A DNA stretch of 64,000 bases from Cranoglanis bouderius (lineage: Eukaryota > Chordata > Actinopteri > Siluriformes > Cranoglanididae), in the NCBI GenBank assembly GCA_023630585.1, contig CM042552.1, forward strand, positions 20,816,569-20,880,568. Direction: 5' to 3'. Shown one piece after another: positions 42,902-54,031 of the stretch (position 1 is the first letter of the stretch; each line of letters opens with the position of its first letter). The notes beneath the pieces were generated by a model. It worked only from the letters and a program-made list of their open reading frames with translations. It was not told the origin of the DNA and did not search any database. The translations under genes and the position numbers were made by a program.

Positions 42902-45900
42902 GCTGTAAGGTGGCAGCACACAGCTCGATGGCGATATAGATGAACTGACGGTCACGCTCGGTGCAGAAGTAGCGGATGACGTTGGGATGCTCGTCCGATT
43001 CACGCAGCAGCTGAACCTCGCGCTCGGCGAACTCCACACACTCAGGCAGGATACGCTTCACGGCTACATGTCGCCCGTCAAAGTGACCTCTTTACACACA
43101 CACACACACACACACACACATGTTACAACCCCAATGCACTCATTCTACAATCAGAAGGAGCGCATTAATATAAACCTGCGCTGCCGTCAGAGCTGCCGTT
43201 ACAGAAAATCAATCGACACCTTCCGGCCAATCAGAATCGAACACTCACCTGAACACGAATGTCCCCTCTGTACCATGTCCCAGCACTTCGGAAGGGGCGA
43301 AGGAAATTTTACCCACTTCCACCACGTCGGGCTGCACATCTGGAATTTGTGTAAAATTCTGTTATATCCCCACACCGTGTGGAATTTCACTTTAAATCGA
43401 TGTTATACTCAGGAATTAAAGCCCAAAAACAAATATAGATGAGGATGTTGAGTTCCTTTTTGTCATAACTTGATTTAGTCATTAATATAGAAGTAACTTG
43501 TCCACACTTACTGAAATCTCTTTGAGAAATTTCCATAAACCCTACCCCTACCCCTACCCCTAACCCTAGATCAGTACAGTGCGGGGTGCAGAAGTGATAC
43601 AGATGAGCGTGGTGACTTTTTAAAAACACTTCATGTCGTACTCCTTAACACGAGACCGAGATCGAGTCTAAGTTTCTCACCATCTGAGTCTCTGGAAAAG
43701 TTAGACGTGGTTGTTGGGACAGAGTCCTGAGTGCTCGAGCGAGGCCGGGTTTGATCGGACGAGGCCGAGCTGCTGTGGTCTGACCGGTTGCCGATGCTGT
43801 TCGTCGACGATGAGTTCTTGATGTCATTTCCTGTGGGCAAAAGCTGACTTGTCTGGCTGGTGTTATCTACTAAGGGTCTTGAATCCATCGTCTGTTCTGA
43901 CCTCGGCATTTTTTTGGCCTGCTTGTGAAAAACCAACGAACAGAAATAACCAGATTGACTGAAAGGGGAAAGTTCACACGCACACGTTTCCGGGAACAAG
44001 ATGCTGCGCACAGCAATTAACAACAAAATGTCCGTGTAAACGTTTCTAGTGTCTACAGCTTCACTAAAACAGGTGAGCGGTGTACTACTCTGATGTTATC
44101 ATATGTGGCTCCTACGCAAAACTGTGTAAAGGTAAAGGTTATGGGGCTGATGGTGTAGCTGGATGTGTAGCCATATCCACAGGATGAATACTAAAAAACA
44201 ACAACAACAACAACAACAACAACAAATTTATAAACATGCTTACTCGCTTGTAGGTGAACAAGAAAGCTAGCAGTGTGGCAAGCAGCAGCGTCACCAAGAA
44301 TGAGGTCACAGGGTCAGAGGTCAAAGAGTCAGGCAGCATGGGGGAAGAACTTTCACGTGTTTCTGGGGGCATCTACGCATAAGATGTCAAAATGAGTAAA
44401 ACTTAATAATAAGTGTGTTTAAGGAGCATTTAAAAAAAACGTACAATTTTTTTTGTTTAAGGATAATAAATATATACAGAATCAGCTAATTAAGGCTGCG
44501 TTCACGCCATTCCCGTAATTACTAGACGTTCTACTCGGAGCTGTTCACGTCCTCGGACTTATGCGTTTCTCCACGCCACAGTGAACCCGTGTGAGATGAC
44601 GCTGTTGACGTTACATTAAATTACATCACACTGTATTGTAGGTCTTTCGTTTATTTTCAGGTTAATCTCGCGTTATTAAGACATCAGTAATACGAAGGGT
44701 TTCCGCATGAGGTCGCGGCGGTCAGGTGGTACAAGTCGGAGCTCTCAGAAAATTCCTAGTTTATCAAGTTGTAATTACGAGCTGTAGGAGGACGGGAGCG
44801 CTTTTTACGAGTCGGAATGGCGTGAACGCAGATTTAATACTTGAATGCACTCGCCTGTGGAGTTCTAGTGATTATGGAAATAGCTTTATACACTGGTCTC
44901 CTTCGCATGAAAGTAAATAAATAAATAAATAAATAAATAAAGTCCGTGTGTATAACTGACTGGGTGAGCGCCGGGTCGATACGCTGAAGCGGAACCTCGA
45001 GGAGGGATGACGTCACCGGAGCGCTGCAGGTTCTCTGGGAATTCTCTCAGCATGGTGGTGTGGGCCACAGGGGGAACTTCATGATGGCCTACACACACAC
45101 ACACACAATGAATCACCGATGAAATACATGACGTTTCCAAAACTGTTATATGCATTAAGATGAAACTTTGCAAATGTGTAGAGCAGAATAAAGCATGTTG
45201 TTCTACTGACACACTTTGGAGACACATTTACACAACCAACACTCTGTTGCATTTGCCATTTGTATTTTTAATAAACCCCTTTGAGGATTGAGATCTTGTC
45301 TTTGTGAACCCCAGGAGTGATGTCACCTGGAGATTAATGCTCCCAATAGGAGGAACACATCTGCGAGGAGAAGTCAGACATAATGACCTCTGTGGAAGCA
45401 ACAAAAGGCCTGATTTCCATGGAACCTGAACTTGTGAAAATCAGCAAGTCTGAGGCCATGGTGTGTGATGCTGCCTTCAGGTGACGGGAGAAATGACGCC
45501 CCTGGTGGGTATCTTGAGATCTTAGTCATGAGTGAGGAATAACGAGAGCATGAGATGAGACTGACAGCAGTGTCGCAGGTCTGTAGTGTTGAAGCTCGGC
45601 TTGTAGACGAAGCTCTTTGTTTGTTTGTTGGTCATTAAAAATTAAGAATAAGGTTGCGAGTACAGATGATGGAAATGAGGTTTCCCTGTAGGGTTTAGTC
45701 TTCATGACAGGGTGAGGAGCTCGACAGTCTGGGAGAGCCTCGGAGAACTGAGAAGGCACCTTAGAGCAGTGCCCTTTGGTTGTCTCCCAGAGCTGTATCA
45801 GACACGCCCCATTATTCTGAGAGATTATATTGGGAACATCTGTGGAGAAGCTGGAATCTGTGGCAGGAGAAAGAGAAGTCTGGACTGATCTTCTCAGCCT

Positions 45901-46251
45901 GCAGTGACTGTGACACACACCAGGTAAAGTGGAAGGAAAATAAAATGCAAGTGTGACATTGAACTTGTGCAACCACTAGGGGAAGTGTGATGCAATGTGA
46001 CTGATGTCTTTGTAATAGTTCTGTTTATTTCAGCTGTTTGTTGGAATGGGAATAAATAAATAAATAAATAAATAAACAAAGTGTGAAAATTGACCAAACT
46101 GTTGGGAAAATTAGGGGAAAAGTTGCTAATTTCATCATTAGGGACACTGTTCAGAATCAAACCAGAATATAAACTGCACTTCTACATGACTAAGTCTGTC
46201 TTGCAAAATATGTATGAGAAGACAAAAGCAAAGCGGAAGGTATTGCTTCAC

Positions 46252-46298
<47 letters not shown>

Positions 46299-47175
46299 GA
46301 GGTCTTCTAGTGGACTGACAGAGCATCTCGCCATCAGATAAGTAAGGAACAAACCACTTGGGGGCACGCTGCTACTGGAAACTAATCCATGAGACAGTGA
46401 TGTAATAAAGTGGGCTGAGACAAAGCGGAGTTACTGAAGGTGAAGACAAAAATAAAGTGCAGCTTGTGGCATCGACAAACTCCGCCGAAAACTTTTCTAT
46501 CGTTCCACCCGCACACCTCTGTGAAATATCTGACTAGGGGTCCAAGCACCAAAGGTGATGAGTCCAATCAGGCCATTGGTGGCACAATAGTGCAAGTTGT
46601 ACAACCAAAATTCTTTTTTCGCCTGATTACTCGACTAAAAGGGCAAAGAAGCATTTAACTCCGCCCACTGAGATTTTAACTAATTTGCATAATACGAGAA
46701 CTATCCGTAAGATTTAACTTTTTATAAACACTAATGGTCAACTCTTATGAACACTTCATAATGAGAGTCGTTAATCCATTAGGTAGTTGTGTAATTGTGT
46801 AGTTTGTGTGTATTCATGTGTGTGTGTGTATGTGTGTGTACCGAACCTATCAGTAGCCACTGGTTCTGCAGCGGGTTGGTGCTTCCTGGTGGGATCTTGA
46901 CGTCAGTGCTGGGCGTGATCTCACACTCTCCCCGCCCATTCCCCACCGTCACGCCCGCCGTGGTTGGCCCCTCAATACGTGCCAGCGTGAGGCCGTGAGG
47001 CTGGAGGGGGGGGGGGGGAAGACGTCAGAGGTCAAAGGTCACTATCTGTAATGAATGAGAATGGACGAGAGTGGAACTTACCACTACAGCGACTCCTTCG
47101 TGGACGAGAGAGGTGGAGGCGTACAGGTGAGAATCCATTTTCCCTACATACAGAGAGGGACTGGGGATAAAAGAA

Positions 47176-47211
<36 letters not shown>

Positions 47212-47749
47212 TTTTAATCAATATAGAACGGAACGTCATACTTTTTATCCATTAATAGTTACATTTAATGTCGTGAAACAACTTCTCATGTTCTAGCCGC
47301 TATAAACACTAAAGCCGTTCCCTCACCAGTCTCACTTTTTTTTCTCTCTCTTAAAGTTAATAAGACCAAAAAAAAAAAAAAAAGCGGTTAATCAACACCT
47401 TCTGACCAATCAGAATCCAGAAAATCAACAGCGCTCATGAAGCAACAGGATATTATGGTATGCGTGCGCGTCTTACACAAGCTGTGTTTTGGTGCTGTGC
47501 TGCCCCTGTGTAAACTGGTAGGTCCACCTCATGGGGTGCGAGTGTATATTTTGCGCCATAAATGTGAGATATCGCAGCGTTTCCGTGGCGACAGTGAGGT
47601 GAGGCACTCGCCGCAAGCTGTCCTGAATCCACAGGTAAACTCCGGCTACAGGGGAGTCAAACTTCTGCATCCACAGCATGTCGCCCGAGTCGCGGTCCAC
47701 CGTCACCACCAGGCCGTCGCTGCTCGACGCAAAGTGGGACATCTCTGTG

Positions 47750-47815
<66 letters not shown>

Positions 47816-48046
47816 GGATGCTTAAAAACAACATATTATTAGGTACGCTTTGACGTGTGTGCGTAGGTGGAACTTACTGTACTCGTATTTTTGGTCATCG
47901 TAGAGAGGAGCTGAGTAATCGTTATAGGTCGCATTCCAGCGCAGTTCCTGCGTCTTAGTGTCAAACATGGTGATCATGTACTCTAAAAATAAACCGTACA
48001 AAATTAAATGATTAAAATATTTTTTCATGAATTTATCTTATAATCT

Positions 48047-48085
<39 letters not shown>

Positions 48086-48398
48086 TGTTTTGAAGCCGTA
48101 AAGCTGAATCAAGCAAAGTATTATTACTGGTAGTAGTATTCTTTGTATATTCACAAGATGTGCAAGAAACTGTAAGTAATGGAGGAAGGGAACGAGTGAG
48201 AGACACTCACTCACTCACACCTCCACCTCAGATGAACCTCCCCCCAGAGGCGGATGTCCGTGTACTGACCTGTGCGTCCGATGTAGAGGAGAGGAGCCGA
48301 TGGACAGATGGAATCGGAGGACGCAGTGCTTAAACTCGTCTGTTTCTCACCCGTCTGAGGATCCACTACAAACCACGTGTCCTGCTTTTTACCTGCAC

Positions 48399-48481
<83 letters not shown>

Positions 48482-49891
48482 AGAGAAAAGAGTAGCGGTA
48501 TGAATCTCCCTCTTTCAGACGATATGACACATATCTCAATATGTACAGTACGATTCAGTACAAAAACAATAGATTTAAACAAGTAATGATTCGATTCAGC
48601 ACCGATCCGATTCGATAGACTTCAGTTCACTACTGATCCGATCCGATTCAATTTCGATACAACTGGATGCACTTCAGTTCACTACTGATCCAATATGATT
48701 CAATTCGATTCAGCATTGATACGATTCGATACACTTCAGTTCACTACTGATCCGATATGATTCAATTCGGTTCAGCACCGATCCGATTCGATACACTTCA
48801 GTTCGCTGCTGATCCGATATGATTCAATTCGGTTCAGCACCGATCCGATTCGATACGCTTCAGTTCACTACTGATCCAATATGATTCAATTCGGTTCAGC
48901 ACCGATCCGATTCGAAACACTTCAGTTCACTACTGATCCGATCCGATCCCATTTCGATACAACTGGATGCACTTCAGTTCACTACTGATCCAATGTGATT
49001 CAATTCGATTCAGCATTGATACGATTGGATACACTTCAGTTCGCTACTGATCCGATATGATTCAATTCGGTTCAGCACCGATCCGATTCGATACGCTTCA
49101 GTTCGCTGCTGATCCGATATGATTCAATTTCGATACAACTGGATGCACTTCAGTTCACCGATGATCTGATATGATTCGATTCAGTACCAATATGATTCAA
49201 TAAGCTTCAAAGCAGTACTGATCCAGTAAGATTCAATGCAATTAAGCACAGATACAATTTGATACACTTCAAATCCTAGCTTTTCCAAAGTTTTGATTTA
49301 AGAATTAAAACTCTCTCTCTCTCTCTCTCTCTTTTCCCTTTTCAATTCAATCTTAATCTTGGCTTGTAAACTGACTGTACCGGTTTTACTTTATGCCCCT
49401 TGAAAAGAGTGCTGTGTTAATGCGCTGTGTTTGCTTTCAAGGAGAGAATTTCTTTAAGCATTTCCTTCTCCGCGTCGACTATTTCTCTCTTCAAACAAAG
49501 CACTGAAGTGTTTTAACAGGCATTTAACCTGTAATCCATTAGGAAACCTACGAAGTAGTGAATGAAACGGCTCTCACACATCCCTCTCTCAGGAAATGTA
49601 ACGCAAATCCAGATCAGTGATGAACGAACAAAATGTAGTATAGTTGTAGTAATATGTAGTACAATATTTTATGTAAAAGAATCATTTTCAAAGCAGTGAG
49701 TTAAAATGTACAGCTCCTGTGTAAACTGCGTGAAGGTCAGCAGGTCTGCTCTTTGTTGGCTGAAGGGATTTGTCTCAGGTGTTTACCTGTGTACAGGATG
49801 CCGTCTGAGCTCCTGCAGGGAGACGACTGAACCAGCTCTGGGATAGTGAAGGGAAGTTTCTGCACAGAAAAGAGAAAACACTCATAACACA

Positions 49892-49927
<36 letters not shown>

Positions 49928-50706
49928 CAGAGGCACTCAGGATACTCACCATTAGACCCTGTTTGTGTTTATCTCCCAACACGTACAGGCTGCCGTCGTT
50001 GGGGTCAGGAAGGAAACCTGGTCTGAAGGCAGACAAACAGATTATATTTCTCTTGTAAGTGGGATCGGTAGGACTGGGGGATCGGTTAGACTGGGGGATC
50101 GGTAGGACTGGGGGATCGGTAGGACTGGGGGATCGGTTAGACTGGGGGATCGGTTAGACTGGGGGATCGGTTAGACTGGGGGATCGGTTAGACTGGGGGA
50201 TCGGTTAGACTGGGGGATCGGTTAGACTGGGGGATCAGTAAGATGGATGAACGCGATCTTAGCTTCAAATTTGTTCAAAAATATGAATTATTACCCAACG
50301 TTCACACTAGCGACAAAGTGGCAGTATATATTTTCCATGCCGAGCTGCGATTTCAGTGACAGAGCGACGTCTGAACTGAGGTTCTCTCAACGCTGTGCAA
50401 ACCGGGTACGATGTTATAAAGTGTCAAATCCAAATGATTCCTCGGACCAACCCTATAGCGCTGACTGTCTCTTCAGTTTCTCATTCCCTCTGACAACTTT
50501 AGTTCCTACCTGCAATTAATTCCCATTTACTGTCTGACGCAGAAAAACAAAATAAAAACATAACTGTGGTTTCATCTTCTCCTGTCACATACCTGCTGGT
50601 GTGAGCTACATTCACCTGGTGCAAAAAAATAAACGCAATGCCGCAGTTTCCTGATGATCAGCACATGCCCAATGCAGAGACAGATTAGTTAGACAGATGT
50701 GAAGAC

Positions 50707-50777
<71 letters not shown>

Positions 50778-50867
50778 ACTCCTGCAGATAAACTGGAACT
50801 TGGATGATTGGATCTGGTAAAGAAATGAGAACAAAATGAGGTCATTTCCTGCTTAACATACATATAT

Positions 50868-50925
<58 letters not shown>

Positions 50926-52573
50926 TATAAAACTGTTGTGTAAAAGCAATCTAACGCTCACAATCGTGCTGCTGTACTGAACCTCAGCACGGCTGTTATT
51001 ACCTGTGATCACCTACGGCTGTTATTACCTGGATCACCTACGGCTTTGTGCTTACAGCCAAATCACAGCCGTGCTGATATTCACGGCAACAGCACTCTTC
51101 CTCATGAGATATCGCTTAAGTGTAAAAGCGTAGCTAAAACTAATAAAGATGTATATTTCAGGTAAGTGTGTGCATGAGACATTAAAGACCTCAACACATG
51201 CACACACACCTTCCTTCAGAGTCCATTTGATGTCTCCAGTTTGTTTGCTAATGGCGTGTAGACTCCCATCTAGTGTAGAGACGAAGAGCAGAGACTCGGG
51301 GAGAGTGACAGAGCTCCCACCTTCACACTGAGAGAGAGACAGAGAGATTAGGGTTAGGGTGTTAACCATCCTGCTCAGGTTACAACATTATCTGTCCCAT
51401 TTGGGCTAGACCGTTACTCGTACTACAAGAGGCAATAAAACTTCCGTTGAAAAGTAATGAAATTCTCCCTTAGCTTAATAAATCTTTCATAATAGCAGTT
51501 ATGATTAGAAAACCTTTGTGTGACTCTTGTCGGGTGGCCAATACCAAACCTCCACTACCAAACCTCCACTACCAAACCTCCACTACCAAACCTCCAATAC
51601 CAAACCTCCAATACCAATCCTCCACTACCAATCCTCCACTACCAAACCTCCAATACCAAACGTCCAATACCAAACCTCCACTACCAAACCTCCAATACCA
51701 AACCTCCACTACCAAACCTCCAATACCAAATGAAATCTTTCAGTCAGGGTTTAGTCCTCATTACAGTAGTGAGACAGCGCTGCTTAAACTAGTAAATGAC
51801 CTAAGCATATCAGTGCTGAATAAAGTAGTAAATGACCCATGTAAGTCAGCGCTGGTTAAAGAAGTAAATGACCTACTGATCTACTGGCCTCTGATCAGGG
51901 TCGTGTCTCCTTTCTTGTGCTGCTCAAACTCAGTGCGGCTTGTGGTACCATAGATAACAATACTCTCCTAGACAGACTAGAACATTTTATGGGAGTTAAG
52001 AGAACGACTCCTTCCTGACTGATCATTATCAGTACATATGAATTATTTCTACAAAAGTATTGTTCGGTGTTCCACAAGGCTCTGCGCTAGGACCACTGTT
52101 TTTTCTCTATATAGCCTACCTCTGTGTACGAGTATTCAGTACAGGATTTTGTGATTGTTGCGGCAAAAAATGCTTGACTTTTGTGGAAAACTACTTTGAT
52201 TGGCGAAATTGCAATCGAACGGAATAGTCGTGCACGCTCTTTCACAGTGATGTTTGTTGGTAAATGAGACCTTTTAGCTGTACTCATGTTCGACACGTGA
52301 ATCGAAGAGGGCTTTGGCTGAATGAGCGTTGTGATGACGTCACATGACGCGTCTCGGCCCAAAAAATCGCAAGCTCCTCCAAATACTGCAGAATTTTCTT
52401 GATCTGCGATCGCAAAATTGCTAAATCCTGGAGGGACTGATTATTCAAAACCACGGTACTAGCTTGGTACTAGCATGACACAGCTGACACAAGTTCACTA
52501 ATGTATACTGTAATGTGTAAAGCTGTTCACTGTTTTGTTTTGATTTTTAAATGTGGCATGACTTTTTGGCTGG

Positions 52574-52609
<36 letters not shown>

Positions 52610-53321
52610 GCCGTGGGTTAATGCTTTAGTGCTAACCAGGATATCCTGCTTGATTGCCGTTGAACAAAGCACGCACGCGTGTACACACACACACACACAC
52701 AGGCTTGAAGGTGTCTGCAGGGTATGCACGTTTACTTTAACCCAACGAATATGAGCACACCTATATTTGCAGCTATTTCTACATAGTAAACAGAAGTGTG
52801 TGTGTGTGTGTGTGTGTGTGTGCTCATGATTCATGCACGTTGACTCCTTTTTACACACATTAAGTCTGTCATAAGGACAATCAATCTCCCTCTGATTTTG
52901 GTTTCTGTCCCTCACTCACACATGAAAGTTATTTAAAGTAAATAATAATAATAATAATATTTGTTTTTATTAAGTATAAAACTGTGCTTCCTGTGTCTGT
53001 GTGGGTTTCCTTGCCATTCAGGGTGGAACATTACACATCATAGTCTCATTCATCTTCCTTGTCGAAGTCACGGTGGATCCGGAGTCTATCCCGGGAACAC
53101 TGGGTGTGAGGCAGGAATACACCTTGGATGGAACCGGTCCATAGCCAATCCGCCTCCTCGCTTTGGGAGGTGTGTGGAACCCGGAGGAACCCGGAGGAAC
53201 CCTGAGGAACCCACACAGACACGTGGAGAACATGCACAGATCTGAGCTCGGGATCAAACCCGGGACCCTGGAGCTGTGATGTGGCAATGCTACCTGCTGT
53301 AACACCATGCTGCCTACTTCA

Positions 53322-53357
<36 letters not shown>

Positions 53358-53903
53358 GAAAAAAGAAGAAGAAGAAGAAGTAGTATATTGTTATTAGATA
53401 GTAAGTGATTGGTTGGTTAATTTGTAATACACAACTGCACATAATGTTTGTGTTATTTATTATTAATTGATAAGCATTATACAACACTGTACAATCCTAT
53501 ACACCATCACACTACACAACAGTATATAACACTAAACAACACAACACACTGCTATACAACACGACACAACACAACATAAGCAGCGGGCGTTCCGTATGCA
53601 CGCGCTCAGACAATACTGCGCCGAAAGCGCGCGCTCTCCGCCGGTTGCGCTCGAGTTCAGCGCAACTAACCAGTGATAAAAAAAATAAATAAAAAAAAAA
53701 TCTAAAAGAGAGTTTATTTACCGTTTAAAAACGTGCAAAAACGCAGACTTGGTGTTCAGAGCAGCGCGGGGGACCGTGTCCGCCATTTTAATGTGTTTTC
53801 AAACGGATAAATTATTACTGTCTGGATTTTTGACAGGGGTCACGCGCGTCCAAAAGAGTGTATTGACACCCACCGCTCGAGACCAAAAATAGACCACGGC
53901 CTG

Positions 53904-53944
<41 letters not shown>

Positions 53945-54031
53945 AGGAAAGTGGAGGATATTTCTCACCTGTAAACGCGGTCCACTCAGACATATAAGCA
54001 GACAGAGACACACAAACCGTGTCCGGTCCAT
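38980..54031 (-). CDS. ern2: ER stress sensor kinase/endoribonuclease IRE1-beta type
   Basis: Twenty-two exons join in phase: 54031-53969, 51327-51210, 50811-50778, 50022-49950, 49859-49787, 48392-48270, 47982-47878, 47744-47477, 47160-47082, 47000-46847, 45088-44961, 44372-44244, 43918-43681, 43339-43249, 43089-42900, 42245-42146, 41863-41664, 41037-40890, 40632-40505, 40251-40128, 39770-39703, 39150-38980. The product is 934 residues. It senses unfolded protein in the ER lumen and, after oligomerising, cleaves XBP1 mRNA. Order: signal peptide (1-21), luminal sensor (to about 406), membrane helix in exon 12, Ser-rich linker (450-528), kinase with AVK Lys570, HRD 657-659, DFG 682, then the RNase domain with Tyr863, Asn877 and His881, equal to human IRE1-alpha Tyr892, Asn906 and His910. 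The end (RFPRLLLHTH, HPYYHN) and the plk1 neighbour favour ERN2 over ERN1. Confidence 0.93.
41155..41605. mobile_element. Copy of the TATGGAAGGAGTCTCCAG repeat family, ern2 intron 17
   Basis: It begins GTGCTGTTATAGGAAAATAA at about 41167, includes an inverted near-copy of this word near 41240-41262, then CTGGAGACTCCTTCC at 41439 and ends with CAGAGCTGCTGTTATAGAAA and CCTAACCAATCAGAG near 41530-41580. A (CAA)n run lies inside. The inverted words suggest a miniature DNA transposon, perhaps two nested ones. Confidence 0.6.
42308..42767. mobile_element. Non-autonomous Tc1-like element in ern2 intron 15
   Basis: Ends are inverted repeats: CAGTGCTGTGCATAAGTATT at the left and the complement of AATACTTATATAAGGCACT at the right, each followed by a C- or G-run. 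Inside is a second inverted pair, GTTGGGATGTT at about 42461 and AACATCCCAAC near 42707. The word AAGCATGGTGGTGGTAGTGT is a remnant of transposase coding sequence. No open transposase frame remains. Confidence 0.75.
43140..43246. mobile_element. Partial repeat-family copy in ern2 intron 14
   Basis: It has GAGCGCATTAATATAAACCT, GTCAGAGCTGCCGTTACAGA and TTCCGGCCAATCAGAATC. It ends within a few bases of the exon 14 donor at 43248, so the intron starts almost directly in the repeat. Confidence 0.55.
43539..43570. repeat. Telomere-like CCCTA stretch in ern2 intron 13
   Basis: About 30 bp of CCCTA and CCCCTA units, ending CCCTAACCCTAGA. It is similar to, but not, the vertebrate telomere unit TTAGGG in most copies. 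It is an interstitial, degenerate run. Confidence 0.75.
47285..47440. mobile_element. Partial repeat-family copy in ern2 intron 8
   Basis: It contains CCGTTCCCTCACCAGTCTCA and TTAATCAACACCTTCTGACCAATCAGA-type sequence (split at 47385-47412). Non-coding. Confidence 0.5.
47752..47815. repeat. (CA)n at the end of ern2 intron 7
   Basis: In the sense direction (TG)n runs almost to the exon 8 acceptor at 47745. Confidence 0.95.
48397..48474. repeat. (CA)n at the end of ern2 intron 5
   Basis: In the sense direction (TG)n leads into TTGTGCAG at the exon 6 acceptor. Confidence 0.95.
48590..49265. repeat. Minisatellite in ern2 intron 5
   Basis: Tandem units of about 60 bp contain TTCAGCACCGATCCGATTCG, ATACACTTCAGTTCACTACT and GATCCGATATGATTCAATTC, in about ten copies with drift. 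The words match the plk1 intron 10 array. Confidence 0.9.
50067..50240. repeat. 18-bp minisatellite in ern2 intron 3
   Basis: About ten copies of GGGGGATCGGTTAGACTG, with a GGTAGGACTG variant in the first copies. It starts only about 45 bp from exon 4 on the acceptor side. Confidence 0.95.
50270..50515. repeat. Dispersed repeat, copy 2 of a pair (ern2 intron 3)
   Basis: It shares word order with 29985-30185: GTTATAAAGTGTCAAATCC, GATTCCTCGGACCAACCCTA. The type is not recognised. Confidence 0.5.
50708..50922. repeat. (CA)n and (AT)n around ern2 exon 3
   Basis: (CA)n at 50708-50774 lies directly behind the exon 3 donor, and (TA)n at 50878-50922 lies upstream of the exon in the sense direction. 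The 34-bp exon is squeezed between two microsatellites. Confidence 0.93.
51537..51730. repeat. 14-bp minisatellite in ern2 intron 1
   Basis: About 13 copies of ACCAAACCTCCACT, alternating with the variant ACCAAACCTCCAAT. It ends exactly where the LINE fragment begins. Confidence 0.92.
51735..52130 (+). mobile_element. LINE reverse-transcriptase fragment in ern2 intron 1
   Basis: Plus-strand frames read FQSGFSPHYSSETALLKLVN at the left, then a block similar to NNTLLDRLEHFMGV, and FGVPQGSALGPLFFLY at the right. These are conserved reverse-transcriptase words of L2/CR1-type fish LINEs. Frames shift between the blocks and the catalytic YxDD part is absent, so it is a dead fragment. It lies antisense to ern2. 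Confidence 0.8.
52115..52450. repeat. Probable dispersed repeat in ern2 intron 1
   Basis: The stretch has CRE-like and CpG-containing words (GTGATGACGTCACATGACGC, CTCGGCCCAAAAAATCGC) that look like the end of a fish hAT-like repeat. There is no second copy in the window, so the call rests on general familiarity. Confidence 0.35.
53030..53310. repeat. Fish-type dispersed repeat, copy 2 (ern2 intron 1)
   Basis: Words GTCACGGTGGATCCGGAGTC, TATCCCGGGAACACTGGGTG and GGCAGGAATACACCTTGGAT match the repeat at 22505-22645. It continues into GGGATCAAACCCGGGACCCT and GCTACCTGCTGTAACACCAT, so this copy is longer. It is SINE-like. Confidence 0.65.

Noticed and set aside
45526..45972. 148-codon minus-strand open frame in ern2 intron 10
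   Set aside because: It could be a repeat remnant but shows no recognisable protein family. The frame is not linked to ern2 exons.
51345..51362. TTAGGG words near ern2 exon 2
   Set aside because: Only two units (GATTAGGGTTAGGGTG); too short to be a telomeric tract.
43987..54031. ERN1 instead of ERN2
   Set aside because: The C-terminal words and the neighbourhood with plk1 and palb2 fit ERN2 better. A tree would settle it.
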